Positions 46,341-57,918 of a DNA stretch of 64,000 nt are shown here, piece by piece. Source of the DNA: Brasenia schreberi (Eukaryota; Streptophyta; Magnoliopsida; Nymphaeales; Cabombaceae); assembly GCA_036023115.1 (NCBI GenBank), contig JAYKKT010000079.1:9561001-9625000 (forward strand), written 5' to 3'. Below the pieces are notes generated by a model. That model had not been told where the DNA came from. It did no database searches and saw nothing but the letters and a program-made list of their open reading frames with translations. How positions within the stretch are numbered: position 1 is the stretch's first letter; the number at the start of each line of letters is the position of its first letter. The translations under genes were made by a program, and so were the position numbers.

Positions 46341-48701
46341 TCAATAGCATGTTCCATGATTTTTTGTTTTTTGAAAAGTTTTTATATAATTCGTGGTTTT
46401 GGAACTTGCTATCATCCATGTTATGAATGAATGGTTTCTTTTCTAGGGGTTTAGGAAATAGATGACACTTGGTCCTTCCTAGGATGGTTATGGTTTTGAG
46501 TGGGCTAGCCTTGGGTTGCCCTTTGATACACACGACCTTCCTAGGCTTTTGGAGGACGAGCTTGGTTGTCTCGACCAAGGTCTTTCCAAGGCGGTTCTCG
46601 TAATCTTGAGAAGCTGACAAGCACGGGAAATTCTGGATTCCCTGAAGCTGAGGATGGTTTTCACCTAGAATTACCACAATTTGGTCTTCGTAGGGGATTT
46701 TCACACACCTATGGAAGGTGGATGGCACAGCTCGAAGGCTATGTATCCATGGTCTTCCAAGCAGTAGGTTGTAATGGGGGTGTATGTCTAAGACATGGAA
46801 CACCCCCACGTGGGCTATGCCCCCCGTTTCCATGGGTAACTCTATGGCTCCAAATGTTCTAGATGCATTCCCATCGTATCCAGTGATTACGATGGGGCTT
46901 GGGTTTACGGAAGTCAAGGTGACTCCGATTTGATACGCCACGTGGAGCGAAAGGATGTTGAGACCTCCTCCCCCATTAACTAAGCATTTGTCGAGAGGAT
47001 AGTGATTCAAAACTACCTCCATATGCAAAGCTTGGTTGTGGGTTTCATATGGTCTTTCTATCTCGTCTTCTGAGAATACGACGTGCATTTTTGCACCTAT
47101 AGACGCCACTTGAGTTGACAAGGACTCAGGGGTTATACTTGAGTTAACCTTGGCTCTCTTTAAGATTTTTTCTAAAACAAGCCTATGCCTAGGTGAGGTT
47201 TGTATCAACTCTAGGATGGACATGTTTATTGGGATCTTAGAAAGATGATTTTCAAAATCATATGTGGTTAAAACAATTTGACCTTTGTACTTTTTTGGCG
47301 AGACCTTAGGAATGTATTCTTTTGAAGGGCCAGGGATACTGACCACTTTTTTAGCAGATTTTTCTAAGTGTTGGGGTTGATAGATCCTCCCGGGCCTGGT
47401 CACTTCCCCTACACTTTGCCTAAGGCTCGTGCCTATTGTGGCTCCATTTGAGTGCCTTGGAGCACCTCGAATTTCTAGAATGGTTCTAACCGGGGGCGGG
47501 ACTCTAAGTGCTCCCCAGATCACTACTTGGGCTTTTTTATAAATGATGAGAGATGGTGAACAAGTAGTAAAACCAGAATGTAATGCATGCACTAGACTTT
47601 TCGAAGTCGAGAAAGCACATACCTCTTTTCCCTTCCCACTAGTGCTTGCGTGATTGGGGAAGGGTTCTTTGAAACGGCTTGGGCAAGCTCTGGTTCCTCA
47701 GTGACCTGGAGCCGACCCTGCGCTATCAAGTTCTCAATTTTATTGAGGAGGGAGAAACATTGGTTTGTATCATGGCCCTTGAGCCGATGATACTTGCAAA
47801 ACTGATTTAAAAACCTCCCTTTGGAAGTGGTTCCCTCGAGAATTTTGGGGAGTATGATCATTTCTTGGGAAAGTAGGAGATCAAGGACCTCTGAAACAGG
47901 TTGCCACAGGGGAGTATACTCTTCTTTTTCAAAAGTTTTTTGTAACCTTTTTTCTTTTTTGTTTTCAAAACTTTTGGAAGTGCTCGCCAGGCTTGGATCC
48001 GCTTGGACGTTTGCAACTTTTTGGGGCTTTGCTGCTCTGTCCATTGTGGGTAACCCGTAAGTTCTGGGTTTTTCCAAACGTGACTTTTGTACAACATTTC
48101 CTTTCCATAGGTGATCGTAGACCCCCTTTTTAAGATTTATTTCAAAGAGGGAGGCTTTTTTGATCAACTTATAAAAAGTCGATATTTCATGTAAGGAGAG
48201 AAGAGTTTTCAATTCAGGTTTGAAATTATCAAGGATGAGCATTACTGCACATCCTTCTGAAATTGGCTCTCTCACTTGCCCCAGGAGGGACCTCCATCGA
48301 ATGATGAATGCGTGTACATCCTCGTTTGTGGCTTGCTTTGTATCCCTCAAAGTGTTTATAGTCGGCGTTACTTCCACATTATGTGAAAACCTTTGCATAA
48401 AATAGTTCGCTAACTCTTCGAAAGTTGAGAACTGGCTTAAATCGTAGGAAGCAAGCCATTTTGAAGCAGTACCTTTGAGGGAAAGGGGAAACCAATATAT
48501 CCACTTCATCAAGTCCTTCTTCTTTTTGTGGGCTCGACGGGAAAAGAGTTGCAAGTGGGATCTAGGATCCCCCGTGCCATTGTACCAATGGAAGTTTGGT
48601 ATCTCATGGTCACTGTCTGTTTCGTAATCCAAGGGAAGGTAGTCAGACAGGGCGTATGTTCTCTTTTCTTTATTTTGCCTTTTTAGCAGCTGTTGTACTG
48701 T
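46318..48701 (-). pseudogene. gag-pro: Element F gag-pro, C-terminal part
   Basis: The capsid-type gag domain (WFPLSLKGTASKWLASY) and knuckle CKYHRLKGHDTNQC are open from G's left edge to about 47592; a frameshift there leads into the protease frame (47592-46318). The protease catalytic Asp is Asn (LVNGG; codon 46975-46977), while LLLGRPWIHS is kept. The N-terminal part lies beyond G at 51949-52248. Confidence 0.92.
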
Positions 48702-51700
48702 TGTAGACGCCAGAAAATTCCCACTTCTGGTTCTTAGGCCTAAAGCGAATCTTTTCGTGTGTCTAAGTCCTATTTAAGCAAAAGGGCGTGCCAGCTAGCT
48801 TGCTTAAGCTAGCGAAGAGATATTTTGAAATCTGACTCCTAACGTGGCGACTGTGAGCAAGCAAGCTCTTTTCGTCGCAGACCTTCTTGCACCGATGCGC
48901 AAGGGTCAGTCTGTACGCTTAGAAAATCGAGTTTTTGACATGATAACCTAGGAAAATGTTTGAGTTGTTCGATTCGGGCTGTTTTTGTATGGTTTTCAAG
49001 TTTTATTTCACATGGATTTGCATGTGCCTATGTCTTTCTTTTTTTATCCCTTTTCGGGCCAACTAGGTGTGTGTTATGAACACGTGACCTAAGTGGGGCG
49101 AGTTTGAGCGGGAGTGTGGGGTTTGCTTTGATGCAATATGTGTCCTACCTCGTGGTATGGTGTATATGCAATGCAAAACTCACGCAACTTCAAAGGGAAA
49201 ACCCGAATTGAAAGACAATGCAGAAGGGAAATGACTTGAATGTAAATTGCAAAAGGGAAATTGCAAAAGGGAAATATGGCTATATCTTAAGAGCGGAAAG
49301 GCTCAATTGTGCAAGTGTGTGCCATGTATATATGTAAAGACTACACACATAGTTGAACCTTACCCAAATCTTAAAGACATAGCTGAAAGGTAAATACTTA
49401 TAATATATATGGGCCCGAAGGTCGCCAATGTGTGCGTGGGTGTTGTGTGTATATTGAAAGACAACTCACACGACTTGTAAATGAAACCCAAATATAAATT
49501 GCAATATGGCCTTAACTAAGGTCTTGGGAGTAAGAGTGAAAGCTCAATGTGTGTGAGTGTAGAATTGAAGTACTACGCACACGACATGAAATTAAACCAA
49601 AATATAATTGCAATAGGCCTTGACTAAGGTCTTGGGAGTAAGAGCGAAAGCTCAATGTGTGTGAGTGTAGAATTGAAGTACTATGCACACGACATGAAAT
49701 TAAACCCAAATATAATTGCAATATGGCCTTAACTAAGGTCTTGGGAGTAAGAGCGAAAGCTCTATGTGTGTGAGTGTAGAATTGAAGTACTATGCACACG
49801 ACTTAAGCAAAACCCCACGCAACTTAAATTATATAAGTATATCTATATCTTAAGGGCTGATTAGGACCGAGTGTGTGTCAAAATCGTGTGCAGCTAAGAG
49901 CGGAATAGGCTCAAGTGCACGTGTGTGTGGGTGTGCCAAACCACGTTATTACAAGCGGGGAGAGACAACGCTCCGTTATTACAACCCCGTATCAAATTTA
50001 ATTAAGCTTAAGCAAGTCTATAAACAAGGACCGAGTTAGGCACTTACGTATAGCTGGTCCGGGCGTGACTTGCTTGCCCTTGGGCTGGTGAGTCGCCTTG
50101 GGCTGCAAGAGGGAGCTCCTTGGAAGGGCGCGGCAAAGGTGGGTGCTGGCCGGATGGCAAGGGTGCAGCGGGTGGCGCCTTGGCGCTAGCCGAGTGGAGC
50201 TGGCTGATGCTGCCTTGGCTGGGGTAGTTAGGGGTGCTTAGGGAAGGAAAGGGGAGCTAAGGTGTGTCACTAAGGTGTGGGGGAAGTCTTGGGGAGAGGT
50301 AAGGCTGAGTGTATTGGCTAGGGGGTGTCTAAGGGAAAGGTAAGGTGGCGGGTGGTGCAGTCGATTGAGGCTGGCCGAATGGAAGGAAGGCGGCAGGTGG
50401 TGGCTAAGAGTGGAGGGGGAGTGAAGAGAGGGTGGTGTTATGATGGGGTACTAACCGGAGTGGGAGGTTGGCCGAAGGGTGAGGTGCTGCGGGTGTCAAG
50501 GTGCAGCCGGGTGGAAGGTGGCAGGTTGGTGCAGTCGGGTGGCGTGGAGTGGAGCTGGCTGGAGGATGGAGGTGGCGTGGAGTGGTGCTGGCTGGGTTCC
50601 AAGGGGGAGCAGGTGAGAGAAGAGAGCAAGGGATGAGAGAGGAGAGGAAGGGCTCGGCTGCCCAAAGAAGCATGAAAACCCGCCCACTAGGAGGGGGGGT
50701 TTATAGGGTTTTGATGGGGTCAGTTGGGCTGTTTTGGGGGGCTGGTTTGGGAGTATAGTGGTGGTGGTTAGGGGATAAGGTGGGCTGGGTATTTAGGTGG
50801 GCCAGATATTTGTCTTAGGTGGTTTAGGGATATGGTGTGCTAGGATTTTAGGTGGGCTGGTTTAGTGGTTTTAGGGCTTAGCTAGGTGGGTTGGGCTTTA
50901 GGGTGAGGTTTAGTGAGGTGGGTTAGGTGTTTAGGCTAGGATTAGGGGAATTAGGCTAGGTTTAGGGAAGGATTAGGGAAGTGGGTTAGGTGATTAGGTT
51001 GGGATTAAGGAAGAATTAGGGAAGTAGGTTAGGTGATTAGGTTGGGATTAGGTCGGGATTAGAGGGAAATGGCTAGGTAAAGGGGATTAGGCTTATGATT
51101 AGGGTTAGGAGCCTCCCTTTGCATGGCCCATAGACCTAGTTGTATCATGTTGGTGCAGCCCTAGGTTAGGTGTAGGTTCATACAAGCTTAAACCCAAGCT
51201 CATTAGGCTAACCCACATGATTAACCCAAAACTTGACACACAAGTCAAGCTTAACACATTTTACTCACATTTAATCCTTTCCATTCTCTCTCATACCCAA
51301 GATAACACGTGAATTTCTTGTGGGCCCCACCTCCATTTATGAGAAGGTGATGTGGGCCCTAGATGTGGATATTGGATTGGATCTTTAGATCCAAATTCAA
51401 ATCCAAATCCACATATATATGTTTGGATTGGGATCTGGATATATATGGTCCAAATCCAATCCAAAGCTGAATTCTGACTCCTTCAGGGTATGTTTGAAAC
51501 GAACGGTTTGTGCGGAGCCTGACAGCATCAGTACTCCGTCTTGCGTTGGGTCTTCGCCAACATGGTCGTCCGCTTCTGTTTTCACCTTCCGGAGACATTA
51601 CGAATGATTTGTTTGATAACAGGGGCTTGGATGTTCGAGATTTTGGGGATGAATCTAACACGAAAGTTGATTTGCCGGGCTCGACATGTGCTCTAGCTCC

Positions 51701-51943
51701 GGGCTCTCTTTTGCTCTTCTGGTCCTGCTTTCATTAGGCCAAGTCGCTTTGTGGGGTTTCAAAACATCCTTTTAAAAGGTTTTAAAACTATATTATACAT
51801 ATTTTAAAACATATATAGTTTAAAGCATATGTACAGGGTTTGCCTGGAAGGCTCCTGGGTTTCCAGACTCAAAATAGCCCTTTGGGGCTGCTTTTACAAA
51901 ACCAGGTGTGTTGGGAAAATCGTGGGATTTTGGGGTGTTTACA
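48702..51943 (-). mobile_element. Element G, solo LTR in F gag
   Basis: One 3242-bp LTR (TGTAGACGCC to GGTGTTTACA) with no PPT or PBS inside, flanked by ACTGT (48697-48701) and ACGGT (51944-51948), a TSD with one mismatch. Taking it out rejoins F gag. TATA about 50699-50707, donor 50041-50047, hairpin units near 49530, 49640 and 49750 (108-109 bp period). Solo LTRs arise by recombination between an element's two LTRs. Confidence 0.92.
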
Positions 51944-52248
51944 ACGGTTTTACAGTCCTTGTGAGTAAAGGACTCGTGATATTGGTTTCCCTCCATAGCG
52001 GAGGTTTCCTTGAGCTTTTTAGACTTGTCGAATTTCTTCTTAGCTTTTGTCGGTTCGCCATGAGACGAACAGGAATCAGCTGCCTCTGCCTCTTGGCTAA
52101 GTGCAACAATTTTTGCCTCGAAGTCTTTTCGCAAGTCTTCTATCTTTTCTATCCTATTTTTGAAATTGGTTTTCAAAATATTTTTGGAGTGAGAACTTGA
52201 TGTGCTCGAGACATGGCTGGACACTTCATTGGAGTCTGAACTCGACAT
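51944..52248 (-). pseudogene. gag-pro: Element F gag, N-terminal part
   Basis: It starts Met-Ser-Ser-Ser-Asp-Ser-Asn-Glu-Val, as in C. Ser-rich start, then a Lys/Glu coil (EKIEDLRKDFEAKIVALSQE), open to the G insertion after His-Lys-Asp-Cys-Lys. Confidence 0.9.
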
Positions 52249-52391
52249 GACTCCGATGCTTTGTTTTGAAAACCAACTATGAAATGCAAAAAGGCAAAGA
52301 GTTAAATACTTTCCTTAGAAAATTTTTCAAGAGGTTTATTTGTTTTGATCGATTTTTCTCAAGACCCGAGTCCCACCGGGCGTGCCAAATC
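52249..52391 (-). other. F leader with primer binding site
   Basis: The minus strand has TGGCACGCCCGGTGGGAC at 52387-52370, identical to D. Confidence 0.87.
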
Positions 52392-55220
52392 TGTAAGACA
52401 CAAAAATTCCTTGCTCCTGGTTTACAAGACCAGAAACGAGTCTTTTCGCATTTACGTCGCTTTTAAGGGCGTGCCAGCTAGCTTACTCAAACTAGCGAAG
52501 ATTTTGAAATATATCTGACTTTTAAAAGGCAATTGTGAGCAAGCAGGATCTTTTCGCTTGAAACCTTCTTGAACCGGTGCTCTAGGGTCAGTTTCAGCGC
52601 TTAGAAAACTTTGATTCCAAACAAACATGAACCTTTTTGAGAAAAAGCAAGTATTTTGACGATTGTTTGCCTAAGTTGCAATTTTTATTACGGGATTGTC
52701 TGTTTTTCAAGTCTTTGAGTTTTAAGCTATCTTTAGGCCGGATGTGTGTGCTTCAAGTGGCCTAAATTGAGCGAGTTTGAGCATAGTTTTGGGGTTTCCT
52801 CTTTGAAAATACGCAAATGCAAGGATGCACGAACTCTCTTCGGGTATGATATGATGTGAACTAGGCTCGAATTGAAAGCAACTCACACACACAACTTAAA
52901 GTAAATACCCGAAATGTAAGTGCAACTCACGCAGTTGAAAGGAAAATACCCGAACCTTTAAAAGCAACTCACTCGACTTGAATGTAAATTGCGGAAGAGA
53001 GATATACTTATATTAAGAGCGGAAAGGCTCAATGCACGCGTGTGTGAGTGTAGAATTGAAATGACAAACTCACACGACTTGAATGTACATCCCATGTAGC
53101 TGAAAGTATATAGAAATATGCTATATCTTATGAGCAACAAAGGCTCAAAAGGTGCGTGAGAGTGTGGAGCAAGTGCTCACGTACTTCTTGGGTGCGAGTG
53201 TGAAATCTAAATGACAAACTCACACGACAAGAATGTAACAACCCGGAATTGAAATTGCACGGCTTTTACTAAAGTCTTTTGAGTAAGAGCGATGGCTCAA
53301 TGTGTGTGCAATAGTGTGCAACTAAGAGTGGAAAGGCTCAAGTGCATGTGAGTGTTTTGTGTACGAGATAAGAGCTAAAGCTCGAGTGTACGTGTGTGCT
53401 TGTGTATCAAGCACCAATATTACATCTTGGGAGGAGACCACGCTCCATTATTACAATCCTGTATCAAAATTGAATTGAAATTTAAAGGAGTAAGGTAAAA
53501 ACCGAATTTACACACTTACAAGTGGACGACTTTTCCTTGCTCGTGCTTGGGCTTTGTGTCCACCTTGGCAGCCAAGAGGGGTCTCCCTAGGTGGGTTTGA
53601 AATGAGAGAGTGGGCTTGGGGAAGGCTCGTGGGCTTGGAACTTGGAAGGACCTAGGTTCGGCCAAGTGATAGGGTTGGCTAAGGGTGAGGGTCTTAGGTG
53701 TTTGCTAGCTAAGGCAAATCATGGCAAGATAGGGTGTGGCTGGCTCTAGTCGGCCCTAAGGGGAAGGCTTAGGTGCGGGCTTACTACTGGAGTGGGGCAG
53801 CAAGGTGTGCAGGGCGTCAGGTGAAGTGTCTACAGGTCACGGGTGGAGTGTCTGCAGGTGCTGTAGGCAGTCGGAGCGCGCAACAGGGCGTAAGTTGGTG
53901 TAAGGGCGTAAGGTGCGTCATAGCAGGGCGCGCGGGAAGGGGTGCAGGGTGCAATTGGTGCGATAGGGGCACGCAGGGCTTCAACAGGGCACGTCAGGGC
54001 ACAGCGGGGGCGCCGTAGCAGGGCGCGATATGGTGCTATTGGAGCGGTAGGGGCGCGCAACGTTGCGCTAGGGGGGGCGGAAGGTGCCTAGGGTGGCTTT
54101 GGGGTTGGTTTAGGTTAGGTTGAGTCGGTTTAGGTGGTTTTAGGCTAGGTTTTGGGTTGGTTAGGGTGAGGTTTAATGAAGTGGGTTAGGTGATTAGGCT
54201 CGGTTTAGTCGAACCTAGGCTAGGTTTAGGAGCCTACCTCTTGGAGCCGATCCTTCTTGGTTGAGCCCGTGTCCACCCCTTGGTTGCAGCCTTCCTTGGT
54301 CGAGCCCACCTTGGTTGCAGCCCTTGTCTAGACCCACTTAGCCAACAAGGCTTGAACCCACCTCACCCTTGAGCCAACATGGCTAGGTTTATCTCTCACT
54401 CTCTCCTCCCAAGCATTTCACATGAAAATTTTGGAGACCCCCTCACCTCTATTTATAGGAAAATGAGGTGGGTCTTGGATATGGGTTTTGGATTGGGGTC
54501 TTGGAATCCAAATCCGATCCAAACACTATTTGGGTCAAAATCTCAAATCTCGGATATTTTGGATCCAGATCCGACCCAAATATTTAGTTGGTTTTGGATC
54601 TCAGATCTCAGATATTTGGGATCCAGATCCAATTCAAACACTATTTGGATTTGGATCTGGATGTTTGGGTACAGATCCAATCCAAATTTCTTTTCTTCAG
54701 TCCTTCTTAGTATTTTTCAAGGCGAACAGTTTGTGCAGGCCCTGACTTCATCAGTACTCCATCTTGTGCTGGGTTTTCCCCAACTTTGTCGTCTAAACTC
54801 CTTCTCACCTTTCTGGACTTCATTTCTGTTCATTTTTGTTATTTTTGGTGTGGATTTCTCTTGCTTGGGTGGATGCTCTTGGCTTGGCTTTTGGTGCTCC
54901 GAGCTTGTAGTCTGCTTCGGGCCTGGGCCTTCGTTTTGCCTTTTGAACCTGGCTTTTATCAGGCCAAGGTGCTTTCTTTGGGCTTCTGCACCTTCTTTTG
55001 AGGCTGCTTTTGCATTCAAGCTTCACCTGTTGAATTTTTGGCTTTTTCCAAAATTGAGACTTGGCCCATATATGAGAAAATCAACTTGAACGGCGTTTAA
55101 ACCAAAATTTTGAGCCTTCACAACTCCTGGGTTTTCAAAAACTCCAGAATCTGGTTTTGAAATGATTTTTCAAACCAGGTGTTTGTTTTTGAAAATCGTT
55201 TTATTTTTGGGGTGTTTACA
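52392..55220 (-). repeat. F 5' LTR (2829 bp)
   Basis: It starts TGTAAGACAC (one extra A compared with the usual terminus) and ends GGTGTTTACA. TATA CTATAAATAG at 54449-54458, donor at 53513-53519, hairpins with varied loops (GAGCGATGGCTC near 53287, GAGCTAAAGCTC near 53380). The leader 53790-54075 is rich in CAGGGCGC / CAGGGCAC repeats. The 236-codon frame at 54379-55089 runs antisense through U3 and is not taken as a gene. Confidence 0.9.
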
Positions 55221-56159
55221 CCTGGACTTACACAATCGATCGACCTCGAAGGTAGTGGTCGACCCTCACTTGATACCTTTCCCCTTTTGCTTGATCACTC
55301 AAACTCTCTCTAAGCCTTGGCCTAGATCCTACACTCCCTTTCCTCTCTAATGCTCTTCCCTAGCAGCTCTCAAACTCTGAAAGTGCACTATCCTTGACGG
55401 CCTCCCCTTAAGCACTCCCAAGATGCCTCCCATGCCCCACCCTTGGCCTCAATTTATAGGTCAAGGATGGGTCTTGTAGGCCCTTCCTTAGGGTGGGTGA
55501 TCCAAGGTCCAAACCCAGCCCCAAGGCCTTCCATTTTACGTGGTCAAGTGGTCCTTCATGGTCAAAGGTGGACCAGCCCCATGTGGGCTGGTTTGAGCTT
55601 GAGTCATGTGCTTTTTGTCCTAGCCATTTGGACTTGAATGCACTTGGCTAGGCTTGATTCAAGGCCTTGATCATCCTCCTTTGTGGCTCGTCCTTCCTTG
55701 CTTGATATAAACTTGGTACATGGGCTGGATGTGGCTTGATAAATCTTTGAAATCAACCCAAGATTCAATCTGTTCCATCTTGCAAAAGTCGGCCAATCCT
55801 TATCAAAAGGTTGCATTTGATTTAAACAGGTTCTTGATTTGATTTAATACACAACTCGAGCTGCCTTGATGTTGGCCCATTTGATTTGATTTTTTTTTTA
55901 TGAAGATATTCTTAGACGTGGTCCACTCCCTTGCTTCTGGGCTTATCCTTCGTGAGCTCAATCTTGGCTTGAAGTGGGCCCCACCTATTCGCCTGATTCG
56001 TTCATATCCTCTGGGCCTTATCCCTTTAACTTTAATTTAAAACCTTTAATTTGAAACCTTTAAAAAGATTTAAAATCTTCATTTTAAAGTAAAAGGTTTT
56101 AAATCATTTCGGCTTTCGAAATTGGGGTTTTTGAAAAAAATTGATTTAGGGTGTTTACA
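55221..56159 (-). repeat. LTR fragment hosting F
   Basis: It ends GATTTAGGGTGTTTACA at 56159 and abuts plus-strand integrase sequence, so it is the U3 end of a minus-oriented LTR inserted in element I. F's right end lies inside it. No PPT follows, so it is a 5' LTR or solo LTR. Confidence 0.75.
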
Positions 56160-56474
56160 AGACTCTACAACAATCTAGGATGGCTGAGCTTGAAGAGGCT
56201 CCTTGCCATGGATCATATACATGCATACCGGTAAAGGATAGCCTAACATTACGAAAAGCATATGAAGGCTTGCCACTTCAAAGTGGGAGACCTTGTCTTG
56301 AAAATCATCTACTATCGTGGCCCACATCCACTTGGAAAGTGGTGGCCCAACTAGGATGGTCCCTATGTTGTAAGGGGAACAACTACAAACAATGCATATT
56401 GGTTGATTGATGTTGAGTGCAGAAATTTATTATACCCTGTAAATGTCCAATACTTGAAAAAACATTATGTATAG
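56160..56474 (+). pseudogene. pol: Element I pol, integrase C-terminus
   Basis: It encodes the last hundred or so codons of a Tat integrase (LQQSRMAELEE ... HPLGKW ... GPYVV-like ... YLKKHYV stop TAG at 56472-56474). An internal deletion and a stop (GGTGGCCCAACTAG) show decay. It is the oldest host layer visible for the F/B/A/D stack. Confidence 0.88.
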
Positions 56475-56756
56475 GGTCTATGTTAAATTCTTTCGAAAAG
56501 ATTTTAAATGGGTCTCCTTCAAACTTTTTGAAAGAAGCATCAAGATAGATTGTATGACCCTAAACGAGGGAATCAATGCTTTATGAAAAGTAGAGTTTTT
56601 AAAATCATTTGGTAACATTTCAAAAATCTTTGGCTTACAAAATGAGGCCTAGTTCAAAATAGCAAAATATTTTCAAATGGTATATGCTATTATGAAATGG
56701 GATGTTCTTGGTTGGAAATTGGGGCGTTTGAAAAAAATTGATTTAGGGTGTTTACA
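56475..56756. other. I 3' non-coding sequence fused to the last 42 bp of H's 3' LTR
   Basis: Up to about 56714 this matches the start of the 3' zones of A and B (TGTGACCCTGAG...-like, GGCCTAGTTCAA). From 56715 it is the LTR terminus seen at 56118-56159, here followed by the PPT complement of element H. Confidence 0.7.
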
Positions 56757-57418
56757 GATGCCCCTCTTTGGCATTAATCCAAATTTATTTGGATAATGGC
56801 AAAGAAGAAACACTCCCTTTTTTATTTACTTCCCAGATTATTCTTGAGAATGTAAATCATCCTTCATTTCATAAAATCTTTTCCTTGGATTGTAAAGTAG
56901 GGGATTTTAGCCAAAGGGGACTTGACCCACATTGGGTGTTTGTCCTAAACATGATCATGCATGGACGACTTTGGTTGCATGTATGGTATGTGATGCACAT
57001 GAAGTGTGAGGTTTTAGAGACTCACTTAAGAAATGAATGAGCTTGAGGAGAAGCCTATGAATCCTGACTGTCCTAAGTAGAATAATCTCATGTCATTTCG
57101 ATATTTCGGGTTTTCAAAATTCATTTTCGAAGGGAACTCCTTTTAGTTTCTATCAAAAGGGCTTCCGATTTTTCATATTTCCCCTCATTTGGGTTTCAAT
57201 ACCTAACAAAGTCCATTTGAAAAACAAAGTCTATTCCTTTTGGATTTTGAAATTCCTTTTAGCAGAGGTTTTGTAGGAAATTTTGAAAAATATTTCAAAA
57301 CTCCATTTCCCACATAACAAAGTCTAATTTCTCAAACAAAATGAAATCCAAATAAGTAGATTCTATTCCTACTTTAGGATTTTCATGGATAAATCTTTTT
57401 CCATTGGGATAAGGTTTG
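56757..57418 (-). other. Element H 3' internal region
   Basis: PPT complement at 56757-56771, then the palindrome (56772-56798, one extra base in the left arm). The antisense frame starting at 56758 shifts after eight codons and continues at 56768-57040 with an aORF-like ending. No other gene. It runs into the inverted repeat. Confidence 0.7.
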
Positions 57419-57626
57419 TCCATGAAAATCCTAAAGTAGGAATCAGATCTACTTATTTGAATTTCATTTTATTTGAGAATTAGACTTTGTTATGTGGGAA
57501 ATAGAATTTTGAAATGTCTTCCAAAATTTCCTAAAAACCCCCTGCTAAAGTAGTGGGTATTGAAACCCGAATGAGGAGAAATATGAAAAATTCAAAATCC
57601 TTTTGATAGAAACTAAAAGGAGTTCC
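57132..57626. repeat. Large inverted repeat of 3' internal regions
   Basis: The left arm, about 57132-57389, and right arm, about 57419-57625, are reverse complements at roughly 90 % or more by eye, with a 29-bp centre. The left arm has about 50 bp (57210-57260) absent from the right. The right arm then joins a plus-oriented LTR start at 57627 without a PPT. Confidence 0.85.
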
Positions 57627-57918
57627 TGTAAACACCCCAAATTTGAAATTTTCCAAAAAACTTTCAAAAACACAAAAGCTCGTTTGAGCCAAAATGACAA
57701 CCTGTTTTAAAATATGAAAACAGGTACAAAAGGTAAAAGGAGAGCCCCGACAAGAAGAGCAAATCGAGCCCGGAGTCTCAAAAGCCACCTCCTGCTCAAA
57801 AACGGAAGAAAAGAGAGCCCATTTGGAGAAAAGCCCAACAAAAGGGTAAAAGCATAATTTGGGTCAAACAAAAAGCGCAAAGCAGCTCCAAAATGCAGAA
57901 AGAAGTCCAGTGCCTGCG
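57627..57918 (+). repeat. LTR start, D-like family (element J)
   Basis: TGTAAACACCCCAAATTTG and the next 250 bp resemble the U3 terminus of D (3530-3817 reversed). It is cut at about 57918 by a G-like LTR. Confidence 0.7.

Larger units (their letters stand above)
43019..55220 (-). mobile_element. Element F, Tat-lineage retrotransposon, 3' part cut off by B, gag split by G
   Basis: Minus-strand order: 5' LTR (52392-55220), PBS, gag (split by G), protease, G-patch, pol up to mid-integrase at 43019 where B begins. The rest of F (integrase end, 3' LTR) must lie left of B, outside the window. The right flank is CCTGG, inside another LTR. It is older than B and C judging by its lesions. Confidence 0.9.

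Noticed and set aside
54379..55089. 236-codon open frame on the plus strand
   Set aside because: It runs antisense through F's U3 and promoter, overlaps the ATCCAAA repeats and TATA box, and similar low-complexity frames occur in every LTR. No domain.
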